A DNA stretch of 64,000 bases from Aidingimonas halophila (GCF_900106955.1 NZ_FNNI01000009.1:62001-126000), one strand, 5' to 3'; numbered from the stretch's first letter, positions 1-9,417 are shown. The notes: generated by a model from the letters alone, not told the origin. Program-made: numbers and translations.

Positions 1-1
1 G

Positions 2-127
2 ACACTGAAGTCGTTCGTGGCCACGCACCATGATGAAATTCGGGAACCGGATGTCTCCGAATCATCTCGCCGACGGCTGCGTGATCGGTTGCGTCGTTCC
101 TCATCGGAGGAGATAGCCGATGCCTGA
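2..127 (+). CDS. C-terminal end of an upstream gene, probably a MotA-like stator subunit (partial)
   Basis: An open frame enters from the left edge and stops with TGA at 125-127, overlapping the first 8 bases of the MotB/PomB-like gene that starts at 120. The visible 41 residues are charged and end in an arginine-rich, then acidic tail with no recognisable domain. MotA/PomA-type genes usually sit directly upstream of, and overlap, their MotB/PomB partners, so a MotA-like product is inferred from position only. No residue proves the family. Confidence 0.5.
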   Translation, partial: TLKSFVATHHDEIREPDVSESSRRRLRDRLRRSSSEEIADA

Positions 128-1067
128 CGATCATCGTCATGCCATTGATGACGATCGGCTGCTGGCACCCGCCGAGGAAGAAAGCAGCAGCGTATGGATG
201 GTCAGCTATATCGATGTGATGACGTTGCTTGTGGCGCTTTTCGTGCTGTTACTGTCGTTATCGAGCTATGTCGACGGCGACGCCAGTGAAGCGCAATTGG
301 AGCCTGGCGCTCTGCAGGCATCCATGCTTACCCGTGCGTCATCGTTACGGCTCGACGAGTCGGGGCATCTCGGCGTGCCGCTACCGCCGGGTGCTCTACG
401 TGCCACGCATCCCCCGGAACGGCCGGCTCCGTCGCCGACAGACGTCACTCGAATCGATCCCAGTGTAGTAGTTGTCGCCATGGGCGTGGGGCGTCCGGGC
501 ACTCAACCCTCGGCATGGGTCCCTCCCAAGGTGGTGGCGCCGGTCGACCTGGATATTCCTGAGTCGGTGGGCGACGGCGTCGTGGTCATTACGGAACTGA
601 CGCCGGAAGATACGCAGGAACTCGATCCTGAAGTGATTGATCTGATCGCGGACCTGGATGATGCACCACGCGTTCCGGATCTTGATGGTGTCGAGGTCTC
701 GCGTGTGGAGGAGGGCATCAGTCTCCGTGTGGAGGATCACCTGCTGTTCGAATCGGGCTCCGGCGAGTTGATCGGTTCCGGGGAGGGGCTGGTTGACGAA
801 CTGGTGTCGATCATCGAGCGCTATGAGGGTGAGGTGTCGATCGAAGGCCATACCGATAGCCGACCGATCAATACCGAGTCGTTCCCGTCGAACTGGGAAC
901 TATCCAGTGCCCGGGCGATGGCGATTCTTCGTTATCTCGAAGCTGCCGGTATCGAGCCGACGCGACTGCGCGCCGTCGGGTTCGGGGAAACCCGGCCGTT
1001 GGCAAGCAACGAGACCGCCGAAGGGCGTGAACGTAACCGTCGCGTCGAGGTGATCGTGCATCTCTAG
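120..1067 (+). CDS. MotB/PomB-like stator protein with OmpA-type peptidoglycan-binding domain
   Basis: The 315-residue protein has a short cytoplasmic start, one membrane segment at about residues 27-49 with the ion-carrying aspartate of stator B subunits (D32, in YIDVMTLL), a long acidic and proline-containing periplasmic linker, and a C-terminal OmpA/MotB domain (about 205-315). That domain carries GHTD at 243-246 and the NWELSSARA motif. It would couple ion flow to torque and anchor the stator to peptidoglycan. It overlaps the preceding partial gene, as expected for an A/B stator pair. It is distinct from the second MotB at 15590, which lies inside the flagellar cluster. A non-flagellar OmpA role is less likely because of the conserved aspartate and the plug-like layout. 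Whether it uses sodium or protons cannot be read here. Confidence 0.85.
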   Translation: MPDDHRHAIDDDRLLAPAEEESSSVWMVSYIDVMTLLVALFVLLLSLSSYVDGDASEAQLEPGALQASMLTRASSLRLDESGHLGVPLPPGALRATHPPERPAPSPTDVTRIDPSVVVVAMGVGRPGTQPSAWVPPKVVAPVDLDIPESVGDGVVVITELTPEDTQELDPEVIDLIADLDDAPRVPDLDGVEVSRVEEGISLRVEDHLLFESGSGELIGSGEGLVDELVSIIERYEGEVSIEGHTDSRPINTESFPSNWELSSARAMAILRYLEAAGIEPTRLRAVGFGETRPLASNETAEGRERNRRVEVIVHL

Positions 1068-1080
1068 AAGGTGTGTCGCT

Positions 1081-1512
1081 TCAGCTCGGCGAGCGCCGAT
1101 TGCGGTTGGCGACGACGCGTGACGTCAGGTTCTTGAGAACCAGAGTGATGACGAACACAAGCCAGCCGGCAGTGGCGACGATGTTGAACAGCAACATTTT
1201 CCCCTGGCCTGCAAGCGGGGTGATGATGCCTTCGATAATGATGGCCAGCCCCAGAGACAATACAATCGGCAAGGCAGCGAGGTGCATCCACATTTCCGTG
1301 CGTCGCCGACGTATCCGGTAACGGCGCAGGGCAATACGCATGGGGCGATGTCCCCAACTGACGATGATCAGGGTTCCTGCCAGACTGAGGGCGAGCAGTA
1401 TGGGTTTGATGGTGCCTTGCCAGAGTGCAATGCTGATGGACCAACTGATGGACAGCCACATCAGCCCTTCCAGCATGGCAATGATATCGGCCTTGTTACG
1501 AACTTGACGCAT
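1081..1512 (-). CDS. Small multi-pass membrane protein of unknown function
   Basis: The 143-residue product has about four hydrophobic segments separated by short basic loops, one of which is arginine-rich (RRYRIRRRR), and a basic C-terminus. I do not recognise the family. It is convergent with the MotB/PomB-like gene and divergent from pyrC. The ATG at 1512 is chosen because a GAGAG lies about 10 bases upstream; a start at 1542 (153 residues) is possible but has no ribosome site. Other frames overlap this stretch, but this one has clean membrane-protein composition. Confidence 0.55.
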   Translation of the reverse strand: MRQVRNKADIIAMLEGLMWLSISWSISIALWQGTIKPILLALSLAGTLIIVSWGHRPMRIALRRYRIRRRRTEMWMHLAALPIVLSLGLAIIIEGIITPLAGQGKMLLFNIVATAGWLVFVITLVLKNLTSRVVANRNRRSPS

Positions 1513-1697
1513 CTTGATAGGGCTCTCGGGACAACGTTGCATCGAGATATCGGTCGATGCCAGGAATGCGATGATACGCGAGTTCGTTCGTCGGCGTCAG
1601 GTGTTATCGTGCTTTGTTGAGGCCAGTGGGTAATCGGCCGAGGTTTCAGGTATAGTCCCGGCGATGATATTGCTGCAATGAAGGCGTGATAGCTGTT

Positions 1698-2756
1698 ATG
1701 ACCCAATTGACCCTGACCCGTCCCGACGACTGGCACCTGCACCTACGTGACGGCGCGGCCATGCGCTCCGTTGTGGCGCATTCCGCACGGCAGTGCGGGC
1801 GCGCCATCATCATGCCCAATCTGAAACCGCCGGTGACGACGACCGAACAGGCACTGGCCTATCGTGAACGCATTCTTGCGGCGCTACCTGAGGATAGCGG
1901 CTTCGAACCGCTGATGACGCTATACCTGACCGATGACACCACACCGGAAGAGATCGAGTCGGCAAAGGCCAGCGGTGTGGTGCATGCCGTCAAGCTTTAT
2001 CCCGCCGGAGCCACGACCAATTCGGCATCGGGCGTGACGGATATCCGCCATTGTGATGCGGCCATCGAAGCGCTGGCTCGAGTGGGTATGCCCTTGCTGG
2101 TTCATGGCGAGGTGACGCGCCCATCCATCGATATCTTCGATCGCGAAGCGGTCTTTATCGATGAGGTCATGGCACCGTTGCTGACACGCCATCCTTCGCT
2201 CAAGGTCGTCTTCGAACATATCACCACCCGTGATGCCGTCGAGTTCGTGACCGCGGCGCCGGAGAACGTGGCGGCAACGATCACGGCACACCACTTGCTG
2301 TTCAATCGCAATCACATGCTGGTGGGCGGTATTCGACCGCACTATTATTGTCTACCGGTACTCAAGCGGGCCTCCCATCGAGAGGCCCTGCTTGCTGCCG
2401 CCACTTCGGGGAATCCCAAGTTTTTTCTGGGCACGGACAGCGCGCCACATGCCAGAGGCGACAAGGAGTCGGCATGCGGTTGTGCCGGCGCGTTTACGGC
2501 GCCGGTGGCCATCGAACTATATGCCTCGGCCTTCGAGGAAGCAGGCGCGTTGGAGCGGCTGGAAGGGTTTGCCAGCCATTTCGGCCCCGATTTCTATGGC
2601 CTGCCGCGTAACCGGGACCTGATCACACTGGCAAAACACGAATGGACGATCCCGGCATCGTTCCCGTATGGGGACGACGATCAAACGATCGTGCCGTTGA
2701 TGGCGGGCGAGCACCTGGCCTGGCGAATGACGTCGGCAGAAGATGACGACAGCTAA
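1698..2756 (+). CDS. pyrC: Dihydroorotase (PyrC)
   Basis: Dihydroorotase interconverts carbamoyl-aspartate and dihydroorotate, the third step of pyrimidine synthesis. The 352-residue protein closely follows the E. coli PyrC class: [12 protein letters not shown] near the start holds the HxH zinc ligands, KLYPA holds the lysine that is carbamylated to bridge the metals, and VHGEVT, FEHITT, FNRNHML and LGTDSAPHA supply further metal and substrate residues. The start at 1698 matches the family length; the frame is open to 1686 without a better ribosome site. Its last 4 bases overlap the convergent MFS gene. It stands alone, which is common for pyrC in gammaproteobacteria. Confidence 0.97.
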   Translation: MTQLTLTRPDDWHLHLRDGAAMRSVVAHSARQCGRAIIMPNLKPPVTTTEQALAYRERILAALPEDSGFEPLMTLYLTDDTTPEEIESAKASGVVHAVKLYPAGATTNSASGVTDIRHCDAAIEALARVGMPLLVHGEVTRPSIDIFDREAVFIDEVMAPLLTRHPSLKVVFEHITTRDAVEFVTAAPENVAATITAHHLLFNRNHMLVGGIRPHYYCLPVLKRASHREALLAAATSGNPKFFLGTDSAPHARGDKESACGCAGAFTAPVAIELYASAFEEAGALERLEGFASHFGPDFYGLPRNRDLITLAKHEWTIPASFPYGDDDQTIVPLMAGEHLAWRMTSAEDDDS

Positions 2757-3934
2757 CGCGTGATTAGGTGACCGTTGTCATCGATATCCAGTCGCCGGTT
2801 ACGTCCCGCCATCATGGCGCACCCGGCGGCGAGCATGGCAATCAAGGCCAGGAGTATGCTGATAGTGGTCAGCCCCGCTCCGATATCGAGCATGATCCCG
2901 ATGGACAGCGGTCCCAAGGCTGCCAGACAATAGCCAAACCCTTGCGCCATGCTCGATAGCTTCCCTGCAATACGGGAATTTCCGCTACGCAGGGCAATGA
3001 GCGTCAAGGCCATGCTGAAACTGCCACCCTGGCCGAGACCCAGCAAGACGACGCCCCACCAACGCCATGCCACAGGACCGCTCAGCAGTAACAGCAACCC
3101 GCTAATGCTGGCACCGATGACCAACAGGATCGCGGGACGCTGGTCCCGGCCAAGCCTTGCTAGCCAGGGGGTTCCCAGGGCGGCAATGAGCTGCACCATG
3201 ACGGAAATGGCCAGCAGCGATCCCGCTTCGGCTTCGCCCAGTCCTCGACGTTGCATCAGCACGGGTAGCCACCCGAAGACAATGTAAGCCAGCGACGACT
3301 GGGAGCCCATCAACCCTGTGACCTGCCAGGCAAGAGGCTCCCGCCATAAGGCGAGCCGTGGCGTGCCTGCTGTGCTTGCCGGTTTCTCGGGACGTGTCTG
3401 TGGCATCATGCGCCGCCAGGCAACAAGTGCTAGCAGAGCTATCAATGACCAGCTTGCCAAGCTGCGTCCCCAACCTCCCAATGCATCCGATAGGGGAATG
3501 CTGAGACCGGCCCCCAGGGCACCTCCCAGACAGAGCGCCATGGTATAGACGCCGGTCATCACGTCGGCACCTTTGGGAAGTTCTCGTTTGACCAGGGCGG
3601 GCAGTAGTGTGCCGCAGACACCGATTGCCGCACCGGCGAGTACGGTACCGCCATACAGGAGCCACAAGTTTTCACTGCCGCGCAGCAACAGGGCAAATGC
3701 CAGTATTGCCAGGGCGAACGAGAGGGTTCTTTCCGGTCCCAGACGCTTTGCCAGCCAGGGAGCGGTTGGGGCAAAGATGCCCAGGCACAAGACCGGCAGG
3801 GTGGTCAGGGCACCCGCGCCCAGCGCCGTCAGGGCGGTGTCGTCCTGAATGCGGTTGAGGACGGGGGATAGCGAGGAGAGTGCCGGGCGCAGGTTGAGCC
3901 CGACCAGAATCATCAGCAGGATGAAAGCGGGCAT
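2753..3934 (-). CDS. MFS exporter of the CynX/NimT type
   Basis: The 393-residue protein has about 12 hydrophobic segments and the CynX/NimT opening pattern ([15 protein letters not shown]). It belongs to the major facilitator superfamily and sits in the inner membrane. Members include the cyanate transporter CynX and the 2-nitroimidazole exporter NimT, but substrates of most are unknown and there is no cyanase gene nearby. The start is 7 bases after the stop of the unknown gene at 3942-4445, so the two are probably co-transcribed. It converges on pyrC with a 4-base overlap and no room for a separate terminator. Confidence 0.85.
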   Translation of the reverse strand: MPAFILLMILVGLNLRPALSSLSPVLNRIQDDTALTALGAGALTTLPVLCLGIFAPTAPWLAKRLGPERTLSFALAILAFALLLRGSENLWLLYGGTVLAGAAIGVCGTLLPALVKRELPKGADVMTGVYTMALCLGGALGAGLSIPLSDALGGWGRSLASWSLIALLALVAWRRMMPQTRPEKPASTAGTPRLALWREPLAWQVTGLMGSQSSLAYIVFGWLPVLMQRRGLGEAEAGSLLAISVMVQLIAALGTPWLARLGRDQRPAILLVIGASISGLLLLLSGPVAWRWWGVVLLGLGQGGSFSMALTLIALRSGNSRIAGKLSSMAQGFGYCLAALGPLSIGIMLDIGAGLTTISILLALIAMLAAGCAMMAGRNRRLDIDDNGHLITR

Positions 3935-3941
3935 GAGATGC

Positions 3942-4445
3942 CTATTTCATGTAGGACCGAAGATCGCCGCGTACGGCATCGAGAAAGGTGATGAAGCGGG
4001 TGTCGCCGCTGGCATCCACACGGTCGACCCGGCTACTGGTAGAGATGTGGTTGCCGACCTTGACTTGATCGAATATCTCCAGGGTGATGCTGTCTGCAGC
4101 GCGGTCACCGACCCGGATCTGGCCATCAATCAAGTTGAAGGTTTCCAGCAACGAGGCGCGTACGCGAGTTGACTCGCCATCTTCCAGCACACGACGGATG
4201 AATAGCCAGCCTTCGCAGGGCAGCAGTTCGTTGTCGACATATTCACGCATGAACAGGGTGCGGTAACAGGCGCCCTCGCTGGCTCCCTTGTCAGCCATGC
4301 TGTGGTATCCCTGAGTGACGCTTTTCGCCGTGACGCCGGCATTGACGAGTTTGTCCGTGGCGCCTCGGTGTTCCCTGACGAGTTGTTCCTGACGCTGATA
4401 GGTCACCCAACGGTGATATTCCTGAATGCGATCCCGTGAGTTCAT
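3942..4445 (-). CDS. Conserved-looking protein of unknown function
   Basis: The 167-residue product is soluble, with a charged, helical N-terminal third and a later part rich in beta-type sequence (LLETFNLIDGQIRVGD, ITLEIFDQVKVGNHI). There is no signal peptide or membrane segment and I do not recognise the family. The ATG at 4445 is chosen over an upstream frame opening at 4541 because CGGAG sits 7 bases before it. It precedes the CynX-type exporter in the same direction and diverges from the polyamine-type importer operon. Confidence 0.6.
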   Translation of the reverse strand: MNSRDRIQEYHRWVTYQRQEQLVREHRGATDKLVNAGVTAKSVTQGYHSMADKGASEGACYRTLFMREYVDNELLPCEGWLFIRRVLEDGESTRVRASLLETFNLIDGQIRVGDRAADSITLEIFDQVKVGNHISTSSRVDRVDASGDTRFITFLDAVRGDLRSYMK

Positions 4446-4677
4446 GCGATCTCCGTATCCGCTGATTGCGCGGCTACCTTCCCACAAAGCGTGCGATTTG
4501 ACCAGAGTCGGAGGGTTGGAGCGTCGATCAGCCATAGTCAATATTGCGGCGCAAAACAGTCCTGCCGTTCAACGATAAATGTCCTGAAGGCGGGTTGTGG
4601 TGAGAGGGCGTCGCACTCTATCGTCATGTTCAAACGAGTGTGTAACACAATGATAACTACCACACGCGGGAAGACGA
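4446..4677. promoter_or_regulatory. Divergent intergenic region with two short palindromes
   Basis: The 232 bases separate the unknown minus-strand gene from the polyamine-type importer operon, so promoters for both should lie here. Two perfect small palindromes are visible: TTGCG-G-CGCAA at 4554-4564 and TGTGT-A-ACACA at 4639-4649. The second lies 28 bases before the ATP-binding gene and could be an operator. No convincing sigma-70 hexamer pair stands out. Confidence 0.35.
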
Positions 4678-5847
4678 ATGACCCAAGACAGTACTCCTAT
4701 CAGCGATGCGGATCCGGCCCTTGCGGATCAGGGTTCCCCCTCCTCGGAACAGAACGAATACTTTGCTCGATTCGTCAACGTTCAGAAGAGTTATGACGGT
4801 GTCGAACTGGTCGTCAAGGACTTCAATCTTGACATCAATAAGGGCGAATTCATCACTCTATTGGGACCGTCGGGCTCGGGCAAGACGACCTGTCTGATGA
4901 TGATGGCCGGCTTCGAAACGCCGACCCACGGTCAGATTCTATTGAAAGGTCAGCCGATCAACGATTTACCCCCGCATAAACGTGGTATCGGCATGGTCTT
5001 TCAGAACTATGCGCTCTTTCCTCATATGACGGTGGCGGAAAATCTCGCCTTCCCGTTGGAAGTCCGTCATTACACCAAGGAGCAGATCAACAAGAGCGTA
5101 GCCCGTGCCCTGGCCATGGTTCGTCTGGAAGATTTCGGTGACCGGAGACCGGCGCAACTGTCCGGCGGGCAGCAACAGCGCGTGGCGCTGGCACGTGCCC
5201 TGGTGTTCGAGCCCGACCTGGTGTTGATGGATGAGCCGCTCGGGGCATTGGACAAGAATCTGCGCGAGGAGATGCAGTACGAGATCAAGCGTATCCATGC
5301 CAGCCTGGGCGTGACCATGATCTACGTCACTCATGATCAGAGCGAGGCGCTGACCATGTCGGATCGCATCGCCGTGTTCAACGATGGTGTGGTCCAGCAG
5401 CTGGCCGATCCGCAGACGCTGTATGAATCCCCGGCCAATGCGTTTGTGGCGTATTTCATCGGCGAGAATAACCGGCTGGTGGGTGACGTCGTGGAGCGCC
5501 TGGGCGATCAGTGCAAGGTGCAACTGGATAGCGGAGAAACCGTACTTGCCAAACCCGTGGCCGTCGGCGGTATCGGTTCTCGGACGACGCTGTCACTGCG
5601 TCCCGAGCGCGTGGCCGTGCTACGCGATAGCGACGATCCCCGCCGTGAAGGGCTCCAGAATTGCTTCACCGCCAAGGTGCAGGAGGTGATTTATCTAGGC
5701 GATCACTTGCGCACGCGGATCGCCGTTTGCGGCAACGAGGAGTTCGTCATCAAGACGCCCAATGCCGAAGGACATCACGCCTTGCGTCCCGGTCAACAGA
5801 TCGAGGTCGGTTGGTCTAGTGATGACTGTCACGCCCTGGATGCGTGA
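4678..5847 (+). CDS. Polyamine-type ABC importer, ATP-binding protein (PotA-like)
   Basis: The 389-residue ATPase energises uptake of a polyamine or similar compound. Walker A is GPSGSGKT at residues 63-70, the signature LSGGQQ at 161-166 and Walker B VLMDEP at about 182-187, followed by THDQSEA with the switch histidine. A C-terminal TOBE-type domain (about 270-389) is typical of the PotA/FbpC/MalK group. About 28 residues precede the ABC fold. It is the first gene of an operon with the binding protein (5913), and two permeases (7092, 8359). Halomonads carry many such importers, and the true substrate (putrescine, spermidine, an amino acid or a betaine-like compound) is not shown by sequence. 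Confidence 0.9.
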   Translation: MTQDSTPISDADPALADQGSPSSEQNEYFARFVNVQKSYDGVELVVKDFNLDINKGEFITLLGPSGSGKTTCLMMMAGFETPTHGQILLKGQPINDLPPHKRGIGMVFQNYALFPHMTVAENLAFPLEVRHYTKEQINKSVARALAMVRLEDFGDRRPAQLSGGQQQRVALARALVFEPDLVLMDEPLGALDKNLREEMQYEIKRIHASLGVTMIYVTHDQSEALTMSDRIAVFNDGVVQQLADPQTLYESPANAFVAYFIGENNRLVGDVVERLGDQCKVQLDSGETVLAKPVAVGGIGSRTTLSLRPERVAVLRDSDDPRREGLQNCFTAKVQEVIYLGDHLRTRIAVCGNEEFVIKTPNAEGHHALRPGQQIEVGWSSDDCHALDA

Positions 5848-5912
5848 CGACGTTCAATTGACGATAACCCACAACAATTGATTGACAACAACAACCGAAA
5901 GGGAAACCAGAA

Positions 5913-7013
5913 ATGTTCAAGAAAAACATGTTGCGTCATGCAATCCTGGCTTGTTCCGGTGCCTCTGTCGTGGTTATGGCAGGAGGTGTTCAAGCGGAAG
6001 AGCTGAATGTCGTCTCGTGGGGCGGTGCCTACAGCATGAGTCAGCAGAAGGCCTACCACGAACCCTGGATGGAAAAGACCGGCGATGAAATCGTCAATAT
6101 CGATCGCAGCGGCAATGCGTTGGCCGGCCTACGTTCCCAGTTCGAAGCTGGCAACGTGACCTGGGATCTGGTCGATATGCTGCCGGCCGATGCCATGATC
6201 GCTTGTGCCGAGGGACTGCTCGAACCCATCGATCATGACGAGATGCTTGCCGATGCCCCGGATGGTACGCCTCCCAGTGAAGACTTCATCGAGGGCTCGC
6301 TGAGCGAGTGTTTCATACCCCAGATCGTTTATTCCAACATCGTCGCTTACAACACCGAGATGTTCCCCGAGGATGATCAACCTGATTCGATCGAGGATGT
6401 GTTCGATATCGAGAACTATCCCGGTAAACGCGCGTTGATCCGTAAGCCGATCAACAACCTGGAATGGGCACTCGTGGCTGATGGCGTCGAGCCGGAAGAG
6501 GTCTACGACGTGCTCAGGACGGAAGAAGGCGTGGACCGCGCCTTTGCCAAGCTGGATACCATCAAGGATGAGGTGATCTGGTGGGAAGAGGGCTCCCAGC
6601 CGCCGCAGTTGCTGGCTGACCAGGAGGTGGCGTTCGGCTCCGCCTATAATGGCCGCATCTTCAATGCCATGGTGAGCGAAGATCAGCCTTTCGAGATCAT
6701 CTGGGATGCACAGGTATTCGAGCTCGATGGCTGGGTGGTTCCGGCGGGCAAGCTCGACAAGGTGGAAGACTACCTGTATTGGGCAACCGATACCCAGCGG
6801 CTTGCCGATCAGGCCAAATACATCTCCTATGGTCCGGCGCGTGAATCGTCGAACGAACTCGTGTCGACGCATGCCGAGACCGGTATCGAGATGGAAGAGC
6901 ACATGCCCACCTATGAAGACAACTTCCGTACGGCCATCCCCAAGGATGATCCGTTCTGGGCGGATCACAATGACGAACTGACCCAGCGTTTCGACGCCTG
7001 GCTCGCCCAGTAA
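5913..7013 (+). CDS. Periplasmic substrate-binding protein of the polyamine-type importer (PotD-like)
   Basis: The 366-residue protein begins with a signal peptide (basic start, hydrophobic core, predicted cleavage after VQA at residue 28). The mature protein opens ELNVVSWGGAY, typical of extracellular solute-binding proteins of the polyamine/iron class. The mature protein is strongly acidic, as expected for a periplasmic protein of a halophile. It would bind the substrate and deliver it to the permeases encoded at 7092 and 8359. Ligand specificity cannot be assigned; several members of this clade are annotated as polyamine binders by similarity alone. Confidence 0.88.
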   Translation: MFKKNMLRHAILACSGASVVVMAGGVQAEELNVVSWGGAYSMSQQKAYHEPWMEKTGDEIVNIDRSGNALAGLRSQFEAGNVTWDLVDMLPADAMIACAEGLLEPIDHDEMLADAPDGTPPSEDFIEGSLSECFIPQIVYSNIVAYNTEMFPEDDQPDSIEDVFDIENYPGKRALIRKPINNLEWALVADGVEPEEVYDVLRTEEGVDRAFAKLDTIKDEVIWWEEGSQPPQLLADQEVAFGSAYNGRIFNAMVSEDQPFEIIWDAQVFELDGWVVPAGKLDKVEDYLYWATDTQRLADQAKYISYGPARESSNELVSTHAETGIEMEEHMPTYEDNFRTAIPKDDPFWADHNDELTQRFDAWLAQ

Positions 7014-7091
7014 ACGTTGTGACAAACCGGTGCGGGGTGTGCCTGATGGCCGCCCCGTTCCGGGTATCCGTTCCTTGTTCGGAGGTATTGC

Positions 7092-8354
7092 GTGTCTTCA
7101 TCCGTATCATCCGGTGAGTTGACGACGGCCGATGGCGTACCGCTGAAAGTCAGTCTGCGGCGTGCCGTGCGCCGCTCCAGACTCAAGGCGCTACTGCTGG
7201 TGGCGCCGCTGCTATTGTTCCTCGTCATTGCCTTTGTCATGCCGATTTTCGACATGCTGTCGCGTAGTGTGGCCAATACGGAGATCGCCACGCATCTGTC
7301 ACGGACGGTCGCTGCGTTGGAAGACTGGGATCCTCGATCGGATGAATTGCCCGAGGAGCCCGTTTACGAGGCGCTGGCGAATGATCTGGCCGAGGGGCAT
7401 GAAAATCGCGCGATCGGTCGCCTGTCCAGTCGGTTGAATTATGAAAAATCGGGGATGCGTTCGGCGGTCATGCGTAGCGGCATGGCGAGTCGCACCATGG
7501 ATCCCCCATACAAGGAAGGGTTGCTGGAGGCTCATGATGCCTGGGGCGACCTGGAGACCTGGCGACTCATCAAACGCGAATCGAGCCCGTACACCCTGTC
7601 CTATTATCTGGCGGCCATCGACAAGCAGTATTCGCCTGAGGGTGAGATCGTCGATGTCGCAGACGACCGTCGAATCTATCAAGGGTTGTTCTGGCGAACG
7701 TTCTGGATGAGTTCGGTCATTACACTGCTGACGTTGGTTCTGGGATTCCCCATCGCGTATCTATTGGCGAATCTGCCGCTACGCAAATCCAATCTGCTGA
7801 TGATTCTGGTGCTGTTGCCGTTCTGGACCTCGCTGCTGGTGCGGACCACGACCTGGATTGCCATCCTGCAGTCTCAGGGGGTACTGAATGACATCATGGT
7901 CGTGCTCGGGGTCATTGCTGACGATGCCCGCTGGCAGATGATTCACAACAAGCTGGGTACGATCATCGCCATGACGCATATTCTGTTGCCATTCATGATC
8001 CTGCCGCTGTATTCGGTCATGAAGACGATTCCGCCGAGCTACATGCATGCAGCGCGATCCCTCGGGGGCAAGCCGTTCCTGTCATTCCGGCGGGTCTATT
8101 TCCCGCTGACGATTCCCGGGATTGCCGCCGGTGCGATTCTGGTCTTCATTCTCTCGATCGGCTATTACATCACTCCGGCGCTGGTCGGTGGGCAGTCGGG
8201 ACGCTTCATCACCAATTACATCGCCTATCACATGCAGACGTCATTGAACTGGGGGCTGGCGGCCGCCATCGCTTCGATTCTGCTGTTCGTGGTGGTGGTC
8301 TTCTATCTCGTCTTCAATCGCCTGGTCGGCGTCGATAAAGTCAAACTGGGGTGA
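7092..8354 (+). CDS. ABC importer permease, PotB-like, with large periplasmic insertion
   Basis: The 420-residue inner-membrane protein starts at GTG with a strong GGAGGT at 7081-7086. Membrane segment 1 is at about residues 34-54. Roughly 140 hydrophilic residues follow before segment 2 (about 200-222), far more than in E. coli PotB (about 275 residues in all). The remaining segments and the cytoplasmic coupling loop (AARSLGGKPFLSFRRVYFPL, with the EAA-like glycine) are standard for type I importers. It pairs with the permease at 8359, only 4 bases downstream. The insertion is known in some members of this permease family and may contact the binding protein; that role is inferred. Confidence 0.87.
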   Translation: MSSSVSSGELTTADGVPLKVSLRRAVRRSRLKALLLVAPLLLFLVIAFVMPIFDMLSRSVANTEIATHLSRTVAALEDWDPRSDELPEEPVYEALANDLAEGHENRAIGRLSSRLNYEKSGMRSAVMRSGMASRTMDPPYKEGLLEAHDAWGDLETWRLIKRESSPYTLSYYLAAIDKQYSPEGEIVDVADDRRIYQGLFWRTFWMSSVITLLTLVLGFPIAYLLANLPLRKSNLLMILVLLPFWTSLLVRTTTWIAILQSQGVLNDIMVVLGVIADDARWQMIHNKLGTIIAMTHILLPFMILPLYSVMKTIPPSYMHAARSLGGKPFLSFRRVYFPLTIPGIAAGAILVFILSIGYYITPALVGGQSGRFITNYIAYHMQTSLNWGLAAAIASILLFVVVVFYLVFNRLVGVDKVKLG

Positions 8355-8358
8355 CGAT

Positions 8359-9210
8359 ATGGCGATTCCTTCTTATGCAACCCGCAGTGAGCGCATATGG
8401 CATTACGTGTTTCGGGGATTGTGCGCGCTGATCTTTCTGTTCCTGATCGGTCCGCTTTTGATAATTATACCGTTATCTTTCAATGCTGAACCGTATTTCA
8501 CCTTTACCAGGGAGATGCTGTCCTTTGATCCTGCAGGCTACTCGTGGCGTTGGTACGAAGACTTCTTCACATCATCGCGATGGCTGAACTCGATCAAGAA
8601 CAGTTTCATTATCGGCATCTGCTCCACGTTACTGGCAACGGTGCTGGGAACGTTGGCCGCACTCGGGCTCAGTAGTCGACATATGCCGGCCAGGGGGCTG
8701 TTCATGGCGCTGCTGATTTCGCCCATGATCGTACCGTTGATCATTTCCGCGGCGGCCATGTTCTTCTTCTTCTCCAAGATCCATCTGGCCCAAACCTATT
8801 TAGGCGTGATTCTGGCGCATACCGTGCTGGGAATCCCGTTCGTTGTCATTACCGTGACGGCGACCCTGTCGAGTTTCGATACCACGCTGATTCGCGCTGC
8901 TCACAGTTTGGGCGCGAGTCCACAAAGAACCTTCTTCAAGGTGATCTTGCCGCTGGTGACGCCTGGTGTGGTATCGGGAGCGCTTTTCGCTTTCATCACG
9001 TCCTTCGACGAGGTCGTCGTTGTGCTGTTCGTGGCAGGCCCCGGACAGCGAACGATGCCGATTCAGATGTGGTCGGGGATTCGCGAGGAGATCAGTCCGA
9101 CGATTCTGGCCGTGGCGACATTGCTGGTGATCCTGTCGATATTGCTGCTGACGACACTCGAGTTGCTGCGTCGACGTAGTGAGCGTCTGCGGGGCATGAC
9201 GCCTTCCTGA
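8359..9210 (+). CDS. ABC importer permease, PotC-like
   Basis: The 283-residue protein has six predicted membrane segments and the coupling-loop motif AAHSLGASPQRTFFKVILPL, which docks to the ATPase. Length and pattern match PotC-type permeases. It is the last gene of the importer operon and is followed by a long perfect inverted repeat at 9235-9271. Together with the gene at 7092 it would form the membrane channel. Confidence 0.9.
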   Translation: MAIPSYATRSERIWHYVFRGLCALIFLFLIGPLLIIIPLSFNAEPYFTFTREMLSFDPAGYSWRWYEDFFTSSRWLNSIKNSFIIGICSTLLATVLGTLAALGLSSRHMPARGLFMALLISPMIVPLIISAAAMFFFFSKIHLAQTYLGVILAHTVLGIPFVVITVTATLSSFDTTLIRAAHSLGASPQRTFFKVILPLVTPGVVSGALFAFITSFDEVVVVLFVAGPGQRTMPIQMWSGIREEISPTILAVATLLVILSILLLTTLELLRRRSERLRGMTPS

Positions 9211-9234
9211 GTATCGATTCTGTGCCGTCACAAG

Positions 9235-9271
9235 CGAACGCCCGGCTGTTCATTCATTGGCCGGGCGTTCG
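9235..9271. terminator. Long inverted repeat after the importer operon, probable terminator
   Basis: A 12-base perfect inverted repeat (CGAACGCCCGGC, 13-base loop, GCCGGGCGTTCG) lies 24 bases after the last permease stop. The stem is GC-rich and stable, but no T-run follows it on either strand, so it may act as a hairpin that stabilises the mRNA end or aids Rho rather than as a classical intrinsic terminator. Confidence 0.55.
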
Positions 9272-9302
9272 TATCGATGCAAAAAATATCCGTCGCGAGG
9301 GC

Positions 9303-9329
9303 TAAAGTCTACTGTATGGCCGTCGATAA
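9303..9329 (+). promoter_or_regulatory. Sigma-28 (FliA) promoter of fliD
   Basis: TAAAGTCT (9303-9310), an 11-base spacer, then GTCGATAA (9322-9329). The enterobacterial FliA consensus as I know it is TAAAGTTT-N11-GCCGATAA, so only two bases differ and the spacing is exact. It lies 88 bases before the fliD start, which fits a late (class 3) promoter for the filament cap and chaperone genes. The matching sigma factor gene is at 35977. Confidence 0.85.
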
Positions 9330-9417
9330 TTAGAAATAACCGTATAATGCCGGCTTTTTCCGGGCGTCACGGTGGCGCCATGCTGGTAAAAAGAACACAG
9401 CATCAAAGGGGGCGAAC

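Noticed and set aside
1064-1459. 131-codon minus-strand frame overlapping the small membrane protein
   Set aside because: Its product is rich in His, Pro and Arg without hydrophobic pattern. The overlapping frame 1081-1512 has convincing membrane segments.
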